Positions 33,601 to 45,101 of a stretch of DNA of 64,000 bases are shown in pieces. The DNA is from Actinostola sp. cb2023 (lineage: Eukaryota; Cnidaria; Anthozoa; Actiniaria; Actinostolidae). Each line of letters starts with the position of its first letter. Position 1 is the stretch's first letter. A program made the position numbers and the translations under genes. The DNA is taken from assembly GCA_033675265.1 (NCBI GenBank), contig JAUJYZ010001347.1, positions 124,001 through 188,000 of the forward strand, in the 5' to 3' direction. The notes under the pieces are model-generated. The model did no database searches. It saw nothing but the letters and a program-made list of their open reading frames with translations, and was not told the origin of the DNA.

Positions 33601-36600
33601 ACCAAGAGATATAGAAAGCGAATTGAGTGGATCAAGTGCTGGAGAAACGACGCCACCTTCAATAAGGGTATGTATATTAACTATTAATAATCATAATAAG
33701 TAGTATAAAAATTACTGCAAATAATGTTGCTATTAAAGTGCTTATGACGCTTATTTTTTTATTTAAAAAATCGATTACATATGAAGTGAATAGTGGGATG
33801 GTTCAGTATTTTGTGATTTGAGCTTCGCATTTGCGAGTTATAAAGGTTTGAAATCGTGATATGTTAATTTGGTGACGTCAACGCAGGCATTTGCCGTAAC
33901 TTATTTATATTTTTTCAAGTAGCACTCTTTTCTGAAATGGAAAAAAAAGTTTAACATCATGTATATAAGTTGTAGAAAAACTTTTTGCCAGATTAAAAAT
34001 GTCACAAGGGCACTACGTTGACGTCACCAAATTAGCATATCACGATTTCAAACCTTTATAACTCGCAAATGCGAAGCTCAAATCACAAAATACTGAACCA
34101 TCCCACTATTCACTTCATAATTATGTAATCGATTTTTAAAATAAAAAAATAAACGACATAAGCACTTTAAAAGTTTGTACAGATTGGTGATTGTGTTGTA
34201 TTTCGTTTTTACAGCTACAAGATAAGCAGCCTTTTTATCTAACAGAAGAGGAAAGAAGAACATTAATAGCCGAGGGTTTGCCAGTACCTGCAGGGCTTCC
34301 TCTCACTAAGGTGTGTTTACATTTGAAATTCTATGACTCAAATGTATGGTTTGTTGTTAGAATATTCTAGAACAACATCTGAATGGCTTTTCATGACACT
34401 GAATTTAACCAATGATGACACTGAAATGGCTTCCTGCCACATTGGATTGGCTTTCAAAACATTGGCGTGGCTTTAATAACCACAACATTTGAATGGCTTT
34501 TTACACACTGAAATGACACTGAATTAGCTATAAACCAATGATGACACTGAAATGGCTTTCTGCCACATCAGGTTGGCTTTCAAAACCTTGGTGTGGCTTT
34601 AATAACCACAACATCTGAATGGCTTTTTACACATTGAAATGGCTTTTGTGTCACTACCAATGATGACACTGAAATGGTTTTCTGTGACACTGAATTGGCT
34701 TTCCAAACATGGGAGTGTCTTACCACAACAGTTGAATGGCTTTTTGCACAATATTCAGAATTTGCCTTGCTACAGCACCAATTTATTTCAACTTCATTGA
34801 AATATATTTCAAAAACATACTGATTCAATTATGGCAATATATAATATTATTATTATTAATCATTTATAAAATGAGATATTTTATTTATTTTATTTTTTTA
34901 ATAATTGTTTTGATTCTCTCTATATTAGGTTGAAGAACGCGCCCTCAAGAAAGTTAGAAGAAAAATAAAAAATAAGGTGTGTGGGCTGCTAGCATGAACC
35001 ATACATGATATTACATACATACAGCCATACATAAGAGGTTAAATAAGGTGTGTGGGCTGCTAGCAACCATACATGATATTACATACATACAGCCATACAT
35101 AGGAGGTTAAATAAGGTGTGTGGGATGCTAGCAACCATACATGATATTACAGAGGAGGTCATTAAAATGTAATTATATGGTAACTATGGTTACATGTTTA
35201 TTTTTAGATATCTGCACAAGAAAGTAGACGCAAAAAGAAGGAATATATGGAGACATTAGAAAAGAGGTATTACGACATACAACATGATTACAGTTTTGAC
35301 ATTTAAATGCTCTATGCACTTTACAATGAAGTGTGTTTGTTAGACTGCCATTTGGCTTCCTATAGGCCTTATGCACGCGTCCTGATTTTCGAGATCAGGA
35401 TACTAGATTCTTTTGACATAAAAATAACCACTGCCATCTGAAAAAGCAATAATTATTCACAGGAGCCTGGGCTCTTGTTATTCATCAATATTTTTGAAAA
35501 AAATTTCAAGGTTTAACACGTTCCACTAAAAGAAGAGATTTATATAAGATAAGTGTAAAAGTTTTAGGACGAAATGACATGTCCTTGCAGAGTTATGAAC
35601 GTTTTTAATTCTGAAAATACACCAGAACGTCAGGCTGTGTACGCATGACATCAAAATCCCATACTAAATCCTATAAATGTCATTTACGATATTTTCGCGG
35701 GATTTTATCCAATACTTTTGAAATTTTCCAAAAATATTGATGAATAATTGCTTTTTCAGATGGCAGTGGTTATTTTTATGTGAAAGATCCTAGTATTCTG
35801 ATCTTGAAAATCAGGACACTTGCATAAGGTCTATCGTGAGAAAAATTAGTGTGTGTTAGTGGACTATGTACATATCTTAAGCAGGGTGGTCCATTCAGCA
35901 CTTGGCTGGTATCCATAGGGGCCCTGCAAGCCCTGCAAATGTACATGTATCTAGCATGATAGACATTGGTTTAATTTGATTCTATTTTGATTTACTTACT
36001 CTAGAGTTGAAACTTGTTCAAGTGAAAATATGGATTTAAGAAAGAAACTAGATGGTTTAGAATGCTCAAACAGGTAATAATCGTAGATGATTGTAGCCAT
36101 ACATTGAGTATGTATTCTAGAATACAAACCAGTTGTAGCATGATGTTAATCAATATCTTGTAATAATCGTAGATGATTGTAGCCATACATTGATTATGTA
36201 TTCTAGAATACAAACCAGTTGCAGCATGATGTTAATCAATATCTTGTAATAATCATAGATGATTGTAGCCAGCCATACATTGATTATGTATTCTAGAATA
36301 CAAACCAGTTGCAGCATGATGTTAATCAATATCTTGTAATAATCGTAGATGATTGTAGCCATACATTGATTATGTATTCTAGAATACAAACCAGTTGCAG
36401 CATGATGTTAATCAATATCTTGTAATAATCATAGATGATTGTAGCCATACATTGATTATGTATTCTAGTATACAAACCAGTTGCAGCATGATGTTAATCA
36501 ATATCTTGTAATAATCATAGATGATTGTAGCCATACATTGATTATGTATTCTAGAATACAAACCAGTTGTAGCATGATGTTAATCAATATCTTGTAATAA

Positions 36601-38722
36601 TCATAGATGATTGTAGCCATACATTGATTATGTATTCTAGTATACAAACCAGTTGCAACATGATGTTAATCAATATCTTGTAATAATCATAGATGATTGT
36701 AGCCATACATTGATTATGTATTCTAGAATACAAACCAGTTGCAACATGATGTTAATCAATATCTTGTAATAATCGTAGATGATTGTAGCCATACATTGAT
36801 TATGTATTCTAGAATACAAACCAGTTGCAGCATGATGTTAATCAATATCTTGTAATAATCGTAGATGATTGTAGCCATACATGCAGTCTGTACATTGATT
36901 ATGTATTCTAGAATACAAACCAGTTGTAGCATGATGTTAATCAATATCTTGTAATAATCATAGATGATTGTAGCCATACATTGATTATGTATTCTAGAAT
37001 ACAAACCAGTTGCAGCATGATGTTAATCAATATCTTGTAATAATCATAGATGATTGTAGCCATACATTGATTATGTATTCTAGAATATAAACCAGTTGTA
37101 GCATGATGTTAATCAATGTCTTAATTGTTTTCGCAGGTCATTAATAAGCCAACTACAAAAGTTACAATCAATTATAAATAACACACAATCACATCGTCAA
37201 GTCAGCGCACGGTCAACGCAAACAAATACCTGTCTGATGGTAAGGCAAACAAATACCTGTCTGATGGTAAGGCTTTTCTCTCCCTAAAGTAGTTTTGAAT
37301 TTGAAAAACGTTTTGGGGGGGATAATGTACTTGGATAGGTGACTTGCATGATACGTTGTTTTGCTACAACTACCAGATTGCTTTGGGAATTTTCTTTCTT
37401 ATTCAGATTTTTATTCCCTCATGAGAATAGTAAGATAATTAATTGTAACAAAAGAAAATGGGAAAAGCATTCTGGTACTTGTAATATACATGTATATGAC
37501 GCCATCCTGCAAGTTGCCTATTCCAATGCATTTCAGCTGAATGCTGTGTAACTAGAACAAGTGTGACTATTTGCTTCTGTATATAACCATAATGTTAGCC
37601 AATCAGCTGCTGGCATGGTGTGACATTCTATTGTTAGCCAATCAGCTGCTGGCATGGTGTGACATTCTATTGTTGGCCAATCAGCTGCTGGCATGGTGTG
37701 ACATTCTATTGTTAGCCAATCAGCTGCTGGCATGGTGTGACATTCTATTGTTGGCCAATCAGCTGCTGGCATGGTGTGACATTCTGTTGTTGGCCAATCA
37801 GCTGTTGGCATGGTGTGACATTCTATTGTTGGCCAATCAGCTGCTGGCATGGTGTGACATTCTATTGTTAGCCAATCAGCTGCTGGCATGGTGTGACATT
37901 CTATTGTTAGCCAATCAGCTGCTGGCATGGTGTGACATTCTATTGTTAGCCAATCAGCTGCTGGCATGGTGTGACATTCTATTGTTAGCCAATCAGCTGC
38001 TGGCATGGTGTGACATTCTATTGTTAGCCAATCAGCTGCTGGCATGGTGTGACATTCTATTGTTAGCCAATCAGCTGCTGGCATGGTGTGACATTCTATT
38101 GTTAGCCAATCAGCTGCTGGCATGGTGTGACATTCTATTGTTAGCCAATCAGCTGCTGGCATGGTGTGACATTCTATTGTTAGCCAATCAGCTGCTGGCA
38201 TGGTGTGACATTCTATTGTTAGCCAATCAGCTGCTGGCATGGTGTGACATTCTATTGTTAGCCAATCAGCTGCTGGCATGGTGTGACATTCTATTGTTAC
38301 ATTCATGTTATATTTCATTCTGTATGTGAATACAGTAATGGTGGTTACACTTTTCCATGTTTTACCACAGGCAGCCCAATTAATCTTTACTATTAGCATT
38401 TTGGTATGATACATAGAATCAAATTTCAAGCGATTTACGTGTTCAATATATATCTCAAAACTTGGTTTCAGAGTCTCATTTATTCACATAAAGACAAATA
38501 TCATGTGTTATATTTCTTCTACTGTCACTGTGACCACTAAAAATAAGCCTTTTCCCTGGACAAATCACAAAGTAAGCGACAGTAGAAGAAAGATAACAAA
38601 CAACGTAGATCACTTGAAATTCGACTCTATTTTTCATACCGAAATGCTAATAGTAGAGATTGGGCTGCCTGTGGTTGCACAGTATAAGTCATAATAATAA
38701 TAACAATAATAATAATAATAAC

Positions 38723-38777
<55 letters not shown>

Positions 38778-40073
38778 GAGTATTTATACAGTGTATAGCG
38801 CATCCTGGAACCTCGATGCGCTTTACAATAAGAAAAAGAACTAAATGATTTTCTTCAAATCATTTGTGATGGTTTTTTTAATTATTATGTTTTGCAATGT
38901 GTATTATTGTGTTAAAGTTTGTTTATATTTCTTGTTCATAAGGTTGTTGTTCTATGTTTTGCTGTCTTCATTGGCAGCTGGAGTCCACTAACAAAGAATG
39001 GACTGTCCCTCCCCTCCCCTGCAGTGTCTGACCACACTGTTCCTAAGCAGCCAATGGACTACAGTACTCCCTCAGGTTAGGGCCTGGCATTGTTACACTA
39101 TTGGGGATTAGTAGAAACCAACTAACATATCGTATCACGAATCATTGCAATCTGATTGGCTAAAGTACTCACTATCTATTGCGTGATAGATAGTGAGTAC
39201 TTTAGCCAATCAGATTGCAGGATTCGTGATACGATATGTTAGTTGGTTTCTACTATTGCGTGATAGATAGTGAGTAGTGAAAAAGCTGGCATTTTTAATA
39301 AAAACAAAGCGAAAGATCAATAAATATTGGTATACAATCGAAGGTAGTATGCTAGTTAGTTTCTACTAAAACAATTAGGCTACTCGTTCTCGTTTTCTAT
39401 GAGTCAAGTCAAATACAAAGGCGCTACGTGCCTTGTTGACTTTGACTCATAGCAAACAAGGTCGTCTAATTGTTAAATTTATATAGACTTTCGAGGACTC
39501 CATTTCTAGCGGTTTTTGGGTGTAGCATGAAAACACATGTACATGTGTGTATGTGGTCCCTGAGTACAAGAACAACACAGATCTCTGATCAAAATATGAA
39601 TTCTCCTTCTGGTTCTTTGAATTCCAGAGGAGAATTCAGATTTTGATCACAAGTCATTTACACTGTTCTTGCACAGAATGTGAAGACACATGCAAGAAAA
39701 TAGATGTTGGCTTAGAACATATTCTAAGTCTCGCCCTTGTGGCATACAATATACATGTAACTTTTCTCAGTCTTGTAACTTGAAAGTCTGTGTAGAAATC
39801 TTGTGGGTCTTGTGGTGTCACCATGCAGGCCTTCATGATTTTATAATAGTTTTATTTCCTTTTGTAGTTCGCTCAAGAGTGTTGCTCTCGGTAGATGAAG
39901 GTGACGAGGTGGACTTTGCTCCAACACCGAGTATAATGGATGCCATGGCTGCATACCTTAAACCTGCGCCAACAATAACTGCTGTGGACAATGACACCCA
40001 CAAGTATGTTGCTATGGAAACATCATCAGCCCAAGCAAAGCTGAGGGATGGATTGTCTGCTTCAGCTTCATGA
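30636..40073 (+). CDS. CREB3L: CREB3-like membrane-tethered bZIP transcription factor (11 exons)
   Basis: CREB3/OASIS-family factor: an ER-membrane bZIP protein released by S1P/S2P cleavage under ER or Golgi stress. Exons are 30636-30761, 30874-31354, 32877-32948, 33552-33667, 34215-34310, 34929-34976, 35208-35266, 36005-36073, 37137-37239, 38943-39075 and 39868-40073. The phases all agree and the model gives 502 aa. The N terminus is acidic with a SUMO-type IVKKEP motif. A Ser/Pro/Thr-rich region follows. The family block [18 protein letters not shown] precedes the basic region [18 protein letters not shown]. The leucine zipper follows, ending [13 protein letters not shown] short membrane segment [13 protein letters not shown] lies in the exon starting at 38943. 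An S1P-type site RVLL within [14 protein letters not shown] begins the lumenal tail. Subtype among CREB3L1-4 is not assigned. Several introns contain tandem arrays that start at the 5' splice site. Confidence 0.95.
33738..34172. mobile_element. Inverted-repeat element, ~150-bp arms, in CREB3-like intron 4
   Basis: The arms 33738-33890 and 34015-34170 are reverse complements, for example GAAATCGTGATATGTTAATT and the right-arm AATTAGCATATCACGATTTC. Each arm contains TGACGTCA within GGTGACGTCAACG / CGTTGACGTCACC. Confidence 0.85.
34372..34748. repeat. ~120-bp tandem repeat in CREB3-like intron 5
   Basis: Three imperfect units start at AACATCTGAATGGC (about 34372, 34486, 34609), with a partial fourth at 34729. 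Internal words such as CCAATGATGACACTGAAATG recur. Confidence 0.8.
34971..35155. repeat. ~70-bp tandem repeat copying a 5' splice site, intron 6
   Basis: The exon end AATAAG|GTGTGTGGGCTGC at 34976/34977 is copied as AAATAAG|GTGTGTGGG at 35048 and 35116 (periods 71 and 68). Use of a later donor would read into an in-frame TGA soon after the true exon end. Confidence 0.85.
35362..35833. repeat. MITE family B, copy 2
   Basis: TAGGCCTTATGCACGCGTCC and GGACACTTGCATAAGGTCTA bound the element. Inner arms run through TTTTCGAGATCAGGATACTA and ATTGATGAATAATTGCTTTT. The interior is inverted relative to copy 1 at 3976. Confidence 0.8.
36074..37118. repeat. 86-bp minisatellite filling CREB3-like intron 8 (~12 units)
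   Basis: The unit starts GTAATAATCGTAGATGATTG, which is exactly the first intron bases after exon 8 (donor at 36074). It runs about 12 times to just before the acceptor TTGTTTTCGCAG (37136). Units differ by single substitutions (CG/CA, AGAATA/AGTATA). Two units have small insertions (around 36268 and 36890). The ORFs that cross it are artefacts of the repeat. Confidence 0.92.
37213..37272 (+). other. 27-bp duplication of exon 9 end and its 5' splice site
   Basis: CAAACAAATACCTGTCTGATG|GTAAGG occurs twice, with GT at 37240 and 37267. Both are consensus donors in the same frame. The second adds nine residues (VRQTNTCLM) directly before the transmembrane segment. Both isoforms are therefore possible. 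Confidence 0.8.
37332..37525. repeat. MITE family I, copy 1
   Basis: TAGGTGACTTGCATGAT and CCATCCTGCAAGTTGCCTA are imperfect inverted ends. Inner arms CTTTGGGAATTTTCTTT and AAAGAAAATGGGAAAAGCAT extend the fold. Other copies are at 59397-59568 and, interrupted, at 50444-56828. Confidence 0.75.
37594..38297. repeat. 39-bp minisatellite in CREB3-like intron 9 (~18 units)
   Basis: The unit is TTAGCCAATCAGCTGCTGGC + ATGGTGTGACATTCTATTG. Because 39 is a multiple of three and the unit lacks stops in one frame of each strand, long spurious ORFs of 13-residue repeats arise on both strands. Each unit contains a CCAAT box overlapping an E-box-like CAGCTG. Confidence 0.95.
38366..38685. repeat. Inverted-repeat MITE in intron 9
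   Basis: ACCACAGGCAGCCCAATTAA and ATTGGGCTGCCTGTGGT-like ends are inverted. The arms continue through TATTAGCATTTTGGTATGA and TCATACCGAAATGCTAATA. The same GGCAGCCC end is seen near 21437. Confidence 0.75.
38688..38836 (-). repeat. (AAT)n microsatellite joined to a retroposon-type tail
   Basis: About 85 bp of (ATA)n run to about 38776, then GAGTATTTATACAGTGTATA, GCGCATCC and GATGCGCTTTACAATAA. This is the likely reverse-strand counterpart of the tail at 26594-26662. Confidence 0.6.
39105..39475. repeat. MITE family J, palindromic, in intron 10
   Basis: TAGTAGAAACCAACTAACAT and ATGTTAGTTGGTTTCTACTA are perfect inverted ends of a 145-bp palindrome (39110-39255). Related sequence continues to about 39475 with AGTTTCTACTAAAACAATTAG and GTTGACTTTGACTCATAG. 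A copy lies at 58820-58995. Confidence 0.8.
39553..39680. repeat. MITE family H, copy 2
   Basis: TACAAGAACAACACAGATC and GTTCTTGCACAG are the ends. The inner arms TCAAAATATGAATTCTCC and GGAGAATTCAGATTTTGA match the element at 9177. Confidence 0.75.
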
Positions 40074-41505
40074 TTTAAAAGTCATAAATTCATGTATGAG
40101 TCTCAAAGCATCATGGGAAGATAAGGGGTTCATCCTTAACGATACCATCATCCATTCAAAATATCAAAAACACATCAATAAAATGCATTCTTAAATTTAT
40201 ATACAACTACATCAGTTACAGTTGCAAATAAGTACATACAAAAATATTAATATTAATAACAATAATTGCCATTGGGAATTGAAACCATTGAAAAGACTTG
40301 TATAGAATGAAAAGGAAATGGGAAGTCTAACTTTCTACTTTATAGAAACATAATAATATTCATCTTTGTGGGAAAATGTATGCAAAATGTGTTAATTTTT
40401 TAGACCTCTTTACTTACAAACAACAAAAATTATTGGTAATAAAAATATGTATCTTTTGGAACTATTTTTGGACTGAAAATAATATTATTGTTACTGTGAA
40501 ACTTGTATGTCTATCTTGTCATATTGACTGGTTGTGTGCTGGTGGTTGCATGTATTTCATTGATGGAGACATGAAGCTGGCATGTAACACTTAATTTGTT
40601 CCTACACCACTTTTTACTCGGGCCCAGGCCGCAGGCCGCCCGAGTTAGAAAATGCGGATTTCGGTAGTAGTAGTAGTAGTAGTAGTAGTAGTTTTGTTCG
40701 GCTTCAAAATGACGAGTATGCGATGTATTTAATCGTATCCGGAGTTTCAAGATTACTCCGCAGATTTGAAAAGATAAAGGAGACACAGGACTCAAGTAGA
40801 TTATGAATCTTAGTTTTGAAAGCAGCTGTAGATCTTCAAGCTATTAAAAGGTCAGGATTCTAGTTCATCGTTCAATGACTAGAAGTGGTAAAAGGACTAG
40901 AAGCTCGCTTAAAATATATTTTTTTTTAAACAAACGCGAGGCCGTTATCGGAACCATCTGACCTATGCAACCTCAAGACGTATCATGTTCGTACTCACCG
41001 GACTAATAGTCTCCCTCGTCACTCAACTGTCACTGATTGTCATGACGTCAGAGAAATTATATTGTATTGAAGAAGATGTCCTTGTTTTATTCGACGTTCG
41101 AACCGTAACTCGAACCCGAACTCGATTCCAAACTCGACGTTTCGGGATCTGAAGCTAGAGAGGGGGCCTTTACACAAACTCATCAAAATCAAATCAATTG
41201 AACTCAAAGTCAAAAAGTAATCAAATGAACTCAAAGGCAAATCAAATGAACTCGACACATACATGTATATACATAGTCTCCCTCGTCACGCAACTGTCAG
41301 TCATTGTCAGGTCTCTCCTCGCGCAGCTGACATTGTCCTTGTTCTTCAACCAACTGGCATTCATTTTCAAGTACTTCCTCGAACAACTGACATTTTCCTT
41401 TTCACAATGCCCGAGTGAACGCTCATTGAGCGTCTTGTTATCATATGATTTAAAACTACTACCATACACTGACACTTGCTTGCTTCGCTCCTCACCAAAG
41501 CCAGT
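40074..41505. other. Intergenic, 3' of CREB3-like gene
   Basis: A candidate poly(A) signal (AATAAA in ATCAATAAAATGC) lies about 100 bp after the stop. A short (GTA)n run is at about 40664-40690. Otherwise I see no gene or clear element. Confidence 0.4.
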
Positions 41506-43290
41506 TGTATATAGTAGAAGTATAGTTGTATAGAGTAGAAGTATAGTTGTATATAGTAGAAGTATAGTTGTATAGAGTAGAAGTATAGTTGTATAGAGTA
41601 GAAGTATAGTTGTATATAGTAGAAGTATAGTTGTATAGAGTATAGACTGAGAAGTATAGTTGTATAGAGTAGAAGTATAGTTGTATAGAGTAGAAGTATA
41701 GTTGTATATAGTAGAAGTATAGTTGTATAGAGTAGAGAAGTATAGTTGTATAGAGTAGAAGGTATAGTTGTATAGAGTAGTATAGAGTAGAAGTATAGTT
41801 GTATATAGTAGAAGTATAGTTGTATAGAGTAGAAGTATAGTTGTATAGAGTAGAAGTATAGTTGTATATAGTAGAAGTATAGTTGTATAGAGTAGAAGTA
41901 TAGTTGTATAGAGTAGAAGTATAGTTGTATAGAGTAGAAGTATAGTTGTATAGAGTAGAAGTATAGTTGTATAGAGTACTGAGAAGTATAGTTGTATAGA
42001 GTAGAAGTATAGTTGTATAGTCATAGAGTAGAAGTATAGTTGTATATAGTAGAAGTATAGTTGTATATAGTAGAAGTATAGTTGTATATAGTAGAAGTAT
42101 AGTTGTATATAGTAGAAGTATAGTTGTATAGAGTAAAAGTATAGTTGTATAGAGTAGAAGTATAGTTGTATAGAGTAGAAGTATAGTTGTATAGAGTAGA
42201 AGTATAGTTGTATAGAGTAGAAGTATAGTTGTATAGAGTAGAAGTATAGTTGTATAGAGTAGAAGTATAGTTGTATAGAGTAGTAGAAGTATAGAAGTTG
42301 TATAGAGTAGAAGTATAGTTGTGTATAGAGTAGAAGTATAGTTGTATAGAGTAGAAGTATAGTTGTATAGAGTAGAAGTATAGTTGTATAGAGTAGAAGT
42401 ATAGTTGTATAGAGTAGAAGTATAGTTGTATAGAGTAGAAGTATAGTTGTATAGAGTAGAAGTATAGTTGTATAGAGTAGAAGTATAGTTGTATAGAGTA
42501 GAAGTATTGTTGTATAGAGTAGAAGTATAGTTGTATAGAGTAGAAGTATAGTTGTATAGAGTAGAAGTATAGTTGTATAGAGTAGAAGTATAGTTGTATA
42601 GAGTAGAAGTATAGTTGTATAGAGTAGAAGTATAGTTGTATAGAGTAGAAGTATAGTTGTATAGAGTAGAAGTATAGTTGTATAGAGTAGTATAGAGTAG
42701 AAGTATAGTAGTATAGAGTAGAAGTATAGTTGTATAGAGTAGAAGTATAGTTGTATATAGTAGAAGTATAGTTGTATAGAGTAGAAGTATAGTTGTATAT
42801 AGTAGAAGTATAGTTGTTGTATAGAGTAGAAGTATAGTTGTATAGAGTAGAAGTATAGTTGTATAGAGTAGAAGTATAGTTGTTGTATAGAGTAGAAGTA
42901 TAGTTGTATATAGTAGAAGTATAGTTGTATAGAGTAGAAGTATAGTTGTATAGAGTAGTATAGAGTAGAAGTATAGTTGTATAGAGTAGAAGTATAGTTG
43001 TATATAGTAGAAGTATAGTTGTATAGAGTAGAAGTATAGTTGTATAGAGTAGTATAGAGTAGAAGTATAGTTGTATAGAGTAGAAGTATAGTTGTATCAC
43101 GAGTTGTATAGAGTAGAAGTATAGTTGTATAGAGTAGAAGTATAGTTGTATAGAGTAGAAGTATAGTTGTATATAGTAGAAGTATAGTTGTATAGAGTAG
43201 AAGTATAGTTGTATAGAGTAGAAGTATAGTTGTATAGAGTATAGAAGTATAGAGTAGAAGTATAGTTGTATAGAGTAGAAGTATAGTTGT
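41506..43290. repeat. 22-bp minisatellite, ~80 units
   Basis: The unit is AGTATAGTTGTATAGAGTAG + AA, with a frequent variant in which AGAG is ATAG. Small indels give short phase slips. The large minus-strand ORFs of LLYTTI repeats come from this array and are not proteins. The array ends exactly at GTATACACCTATTTCAAAAA, a family-F-like MITE end. Confidence 0.95.
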
Positions 43291-43574
43291 ATACACCTAT
43301 TTCAAAAAACTTTGACTTGCGTGCTGAGGAGGTCAGATATATTCATCCTCAATTTCTCAGCCGAGAACTGTGTCCAGTTTGATGGGGATCGATCCGTTAA
43401 CGCAAAACACCTGTTTTTAACACTTCCATGTCTCAGACGTTTGTTTCTATCACTACTTTATGTAGTTAAATACGGTTCAACCACTAAGAGTTTAGTAACT
43501 GCACAACGAACAAGATTGACGCGTGCATGGTAAAGTAAAAGCCGTATTTAACGTCGAAACTGTTCTCCCAGGAG

Positions 43575-43745
43575 GCAGACCCTTTTACCCCCTCCCTCCA
43601 TCAGTGCTCCGTCTTGCGGGTATTTAAAGCTGCACTGAGCTACACGGATTAGAGGGAAGTCGAAACAAGGATGTGAGGTCATGAAGAATCGAACCAGGTA
43701 CCTCCCGCATAGTAGGCCGCGCACTAACCAACTAAGCCATCATTA
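43575..43745 (-). mobile_element. tRNA-derived SINE candidate
   Basis: On the minus strand, TGATGGCTTAGTTGGTTAGT contains a pol III A box (TGGCTTAGTTGG). About 35 bases later, CCTGGTTCGATTCTTC contains a B box (GGTTCGATTC). A non-tRNA body follows (TTGTTTCGACTTCC to GCAAGACGGAGCACTG). The tRNA-like part is decayed and does not fold into a full modern tRNA, so a SINE or tRNA pseudogene is more likely than a functional tRNA. Confidence 0.6.
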
Positions 43746-44393
43746 GCTTAATTGCTCCTTAAAAGCTTCTTCAAATTGCCTTCAACTGAAAATAACGCTT
43801 TTTTGAGTACATGCATGTTTATTCACACTATTTTGTTACAATTATACACTGAAGTTGTACACTAAAATTAAATTTTGAAAATCACCAGGCGAATATATAA
43901 ACCGCCAGGAGATCCAGAAACTGAAAAACTGATGGGTTTCACAATGGAAACTATTTAAACAACAGTTTTGGGCTCACGGACTCGGCCTAACTTTAGGTAC
44001 TTTTTAAAGTTGGACCGATTTGTGATAACCGCTACCGGCTTGTCTTTTTTTAACCCCAGGCATGCACTATACTGTTATATCAAGTAGCAATATGTTTGAT
44101 CAAGTCCCTTTTAATTCGATGTTCGAATGACAATATTATTGCAGAGAAAGTGAGTCTGCCGGACACTTCATGCAAATGAGCAAAAAAAAGTGAAATATTT
44201 TCACCGAAGACTAATAATTACGAAACAATCAATTATTTAAGACATGTAGACTGTACTTAACACACAGCAGTCGACAATACCATAGCAACGCAAACCAACG
44301 ATAGTGAAATCACATAAATAAGTAGTTTTTCGACGATTTCATGACGAACAAACCGCCCCGGCAATAACGCCGTGTCTGACCGCCCTCGACGTC

Positions 44394-45026
44394 ATGGATG
44401 CTTTTGGCCGGTACACATTGATGGCAAACAATCATTTATGGAGACCTAAAGACAGCCTGGTATCAGACCTTGAAAATGTCGACATATACATCACAGGAGG
44501 CTCGGCGCTCGCCACTAAAAGGTCTCTAACTTCAAACCATCAAAGACAAAGCAAAACAACGGCGTTGCACAAGAAACAAGGCAAGTTCTGTGCAACTCAG
44601 TTTTCTTCTTCGTCTTTGTCGCTGAAGAACAAGGCTGAAGATAACCAAAACGTGGTTGGGAAATCCCTACATGGGAATTTTAAAAGTGTTCAACAGAAAG
44701 CATTAACTCTTGAGTACATGAATAGTTTAATACAAAAGAGAGTTTCATGTCTACATAAAACGTCTTTGAACTCAAATCCTCGCTATTCGGGATCAGCAAC
44801 GTATCACTTGAAGATACCAGGGCAAACAGACACGCTACGTTTTCCATCTTATCCTAAACTTGGAGTTATGAATTCAAGGTATTTTGCCGAGCGAAGACAA
44901 CTATCTACCACAACTCAAAAGCTGTTACCATCAAGGGAAGGAACATTGAAGCCGCTTTTCTCAAATGTTCGTAAGTCTAGTGATTTAGCAGCAGAACTCC
45001 ACAAAGATCAATCAAAACAGTGCTAA
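44394..45026 (+). CDS. Uncharacterised 210-aa basic protein, single exon
   Basis: An intact ORF from ATG at 44394 (MDAFGRYTLMANNHLWRPKD) to TAA at 45024. It is rich in S, K, T and Q and net basic, with no membrane segment, signal peptide or recognisable domain. It contains short folded-looking pieces (ATYHLKIPGQTDTLRFPSYP) separated by polar linkers. A CRE half-palindrome GACGTC overlaps the start (CGACGTCATGG). The stop lies 75 bp from the convergent end of the RING-UBL-TerD gene. Codon use and length favour a real gene, but no homology was recognised and it could be the last exon of a longer gene. Confidence 0.5.
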   Translation: MDAFGRYTLMANNHLWRPKDSLVSDLENVDIYITGGSALATKRSLTSNHQRQSKTTALHKKQGKFCATQFSSSSLSLKNKAEDNQNVVGKSLHGNFKSVQQKALTLEYMNSLIQKRVSCLHKTSLNSNPRYSGSATYHLKIPGQTDTLRFPSYPKLGVMNSRYFAERRQLSTTTQKLLPSREGTLKPLFSNVRKSSDLAAELHKDQSKQC

Positions 45027-45101
45027 GCCAGAACTCTAAATATGGGCATTTCTATATGGTCAAAATTGGGAAATATTTCTACAAACTTTAACGTTTTTTT
45101 C

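Noticed and set aside
37533..38429. Long ORFs on both strands with 13-residue repeats
   Set aside because: They follow exactly from a 39-bp minisatellite in an intron of the CREB3-like gene; there are no unique flanking exons.
41242..43296. 684-aa and 359-aa minus-strand ORFs of LLYTTI repeats
   Set aside because: Product of a 22-bp minisatellite that happens to lack stops in these frames; composition is pure repeat.
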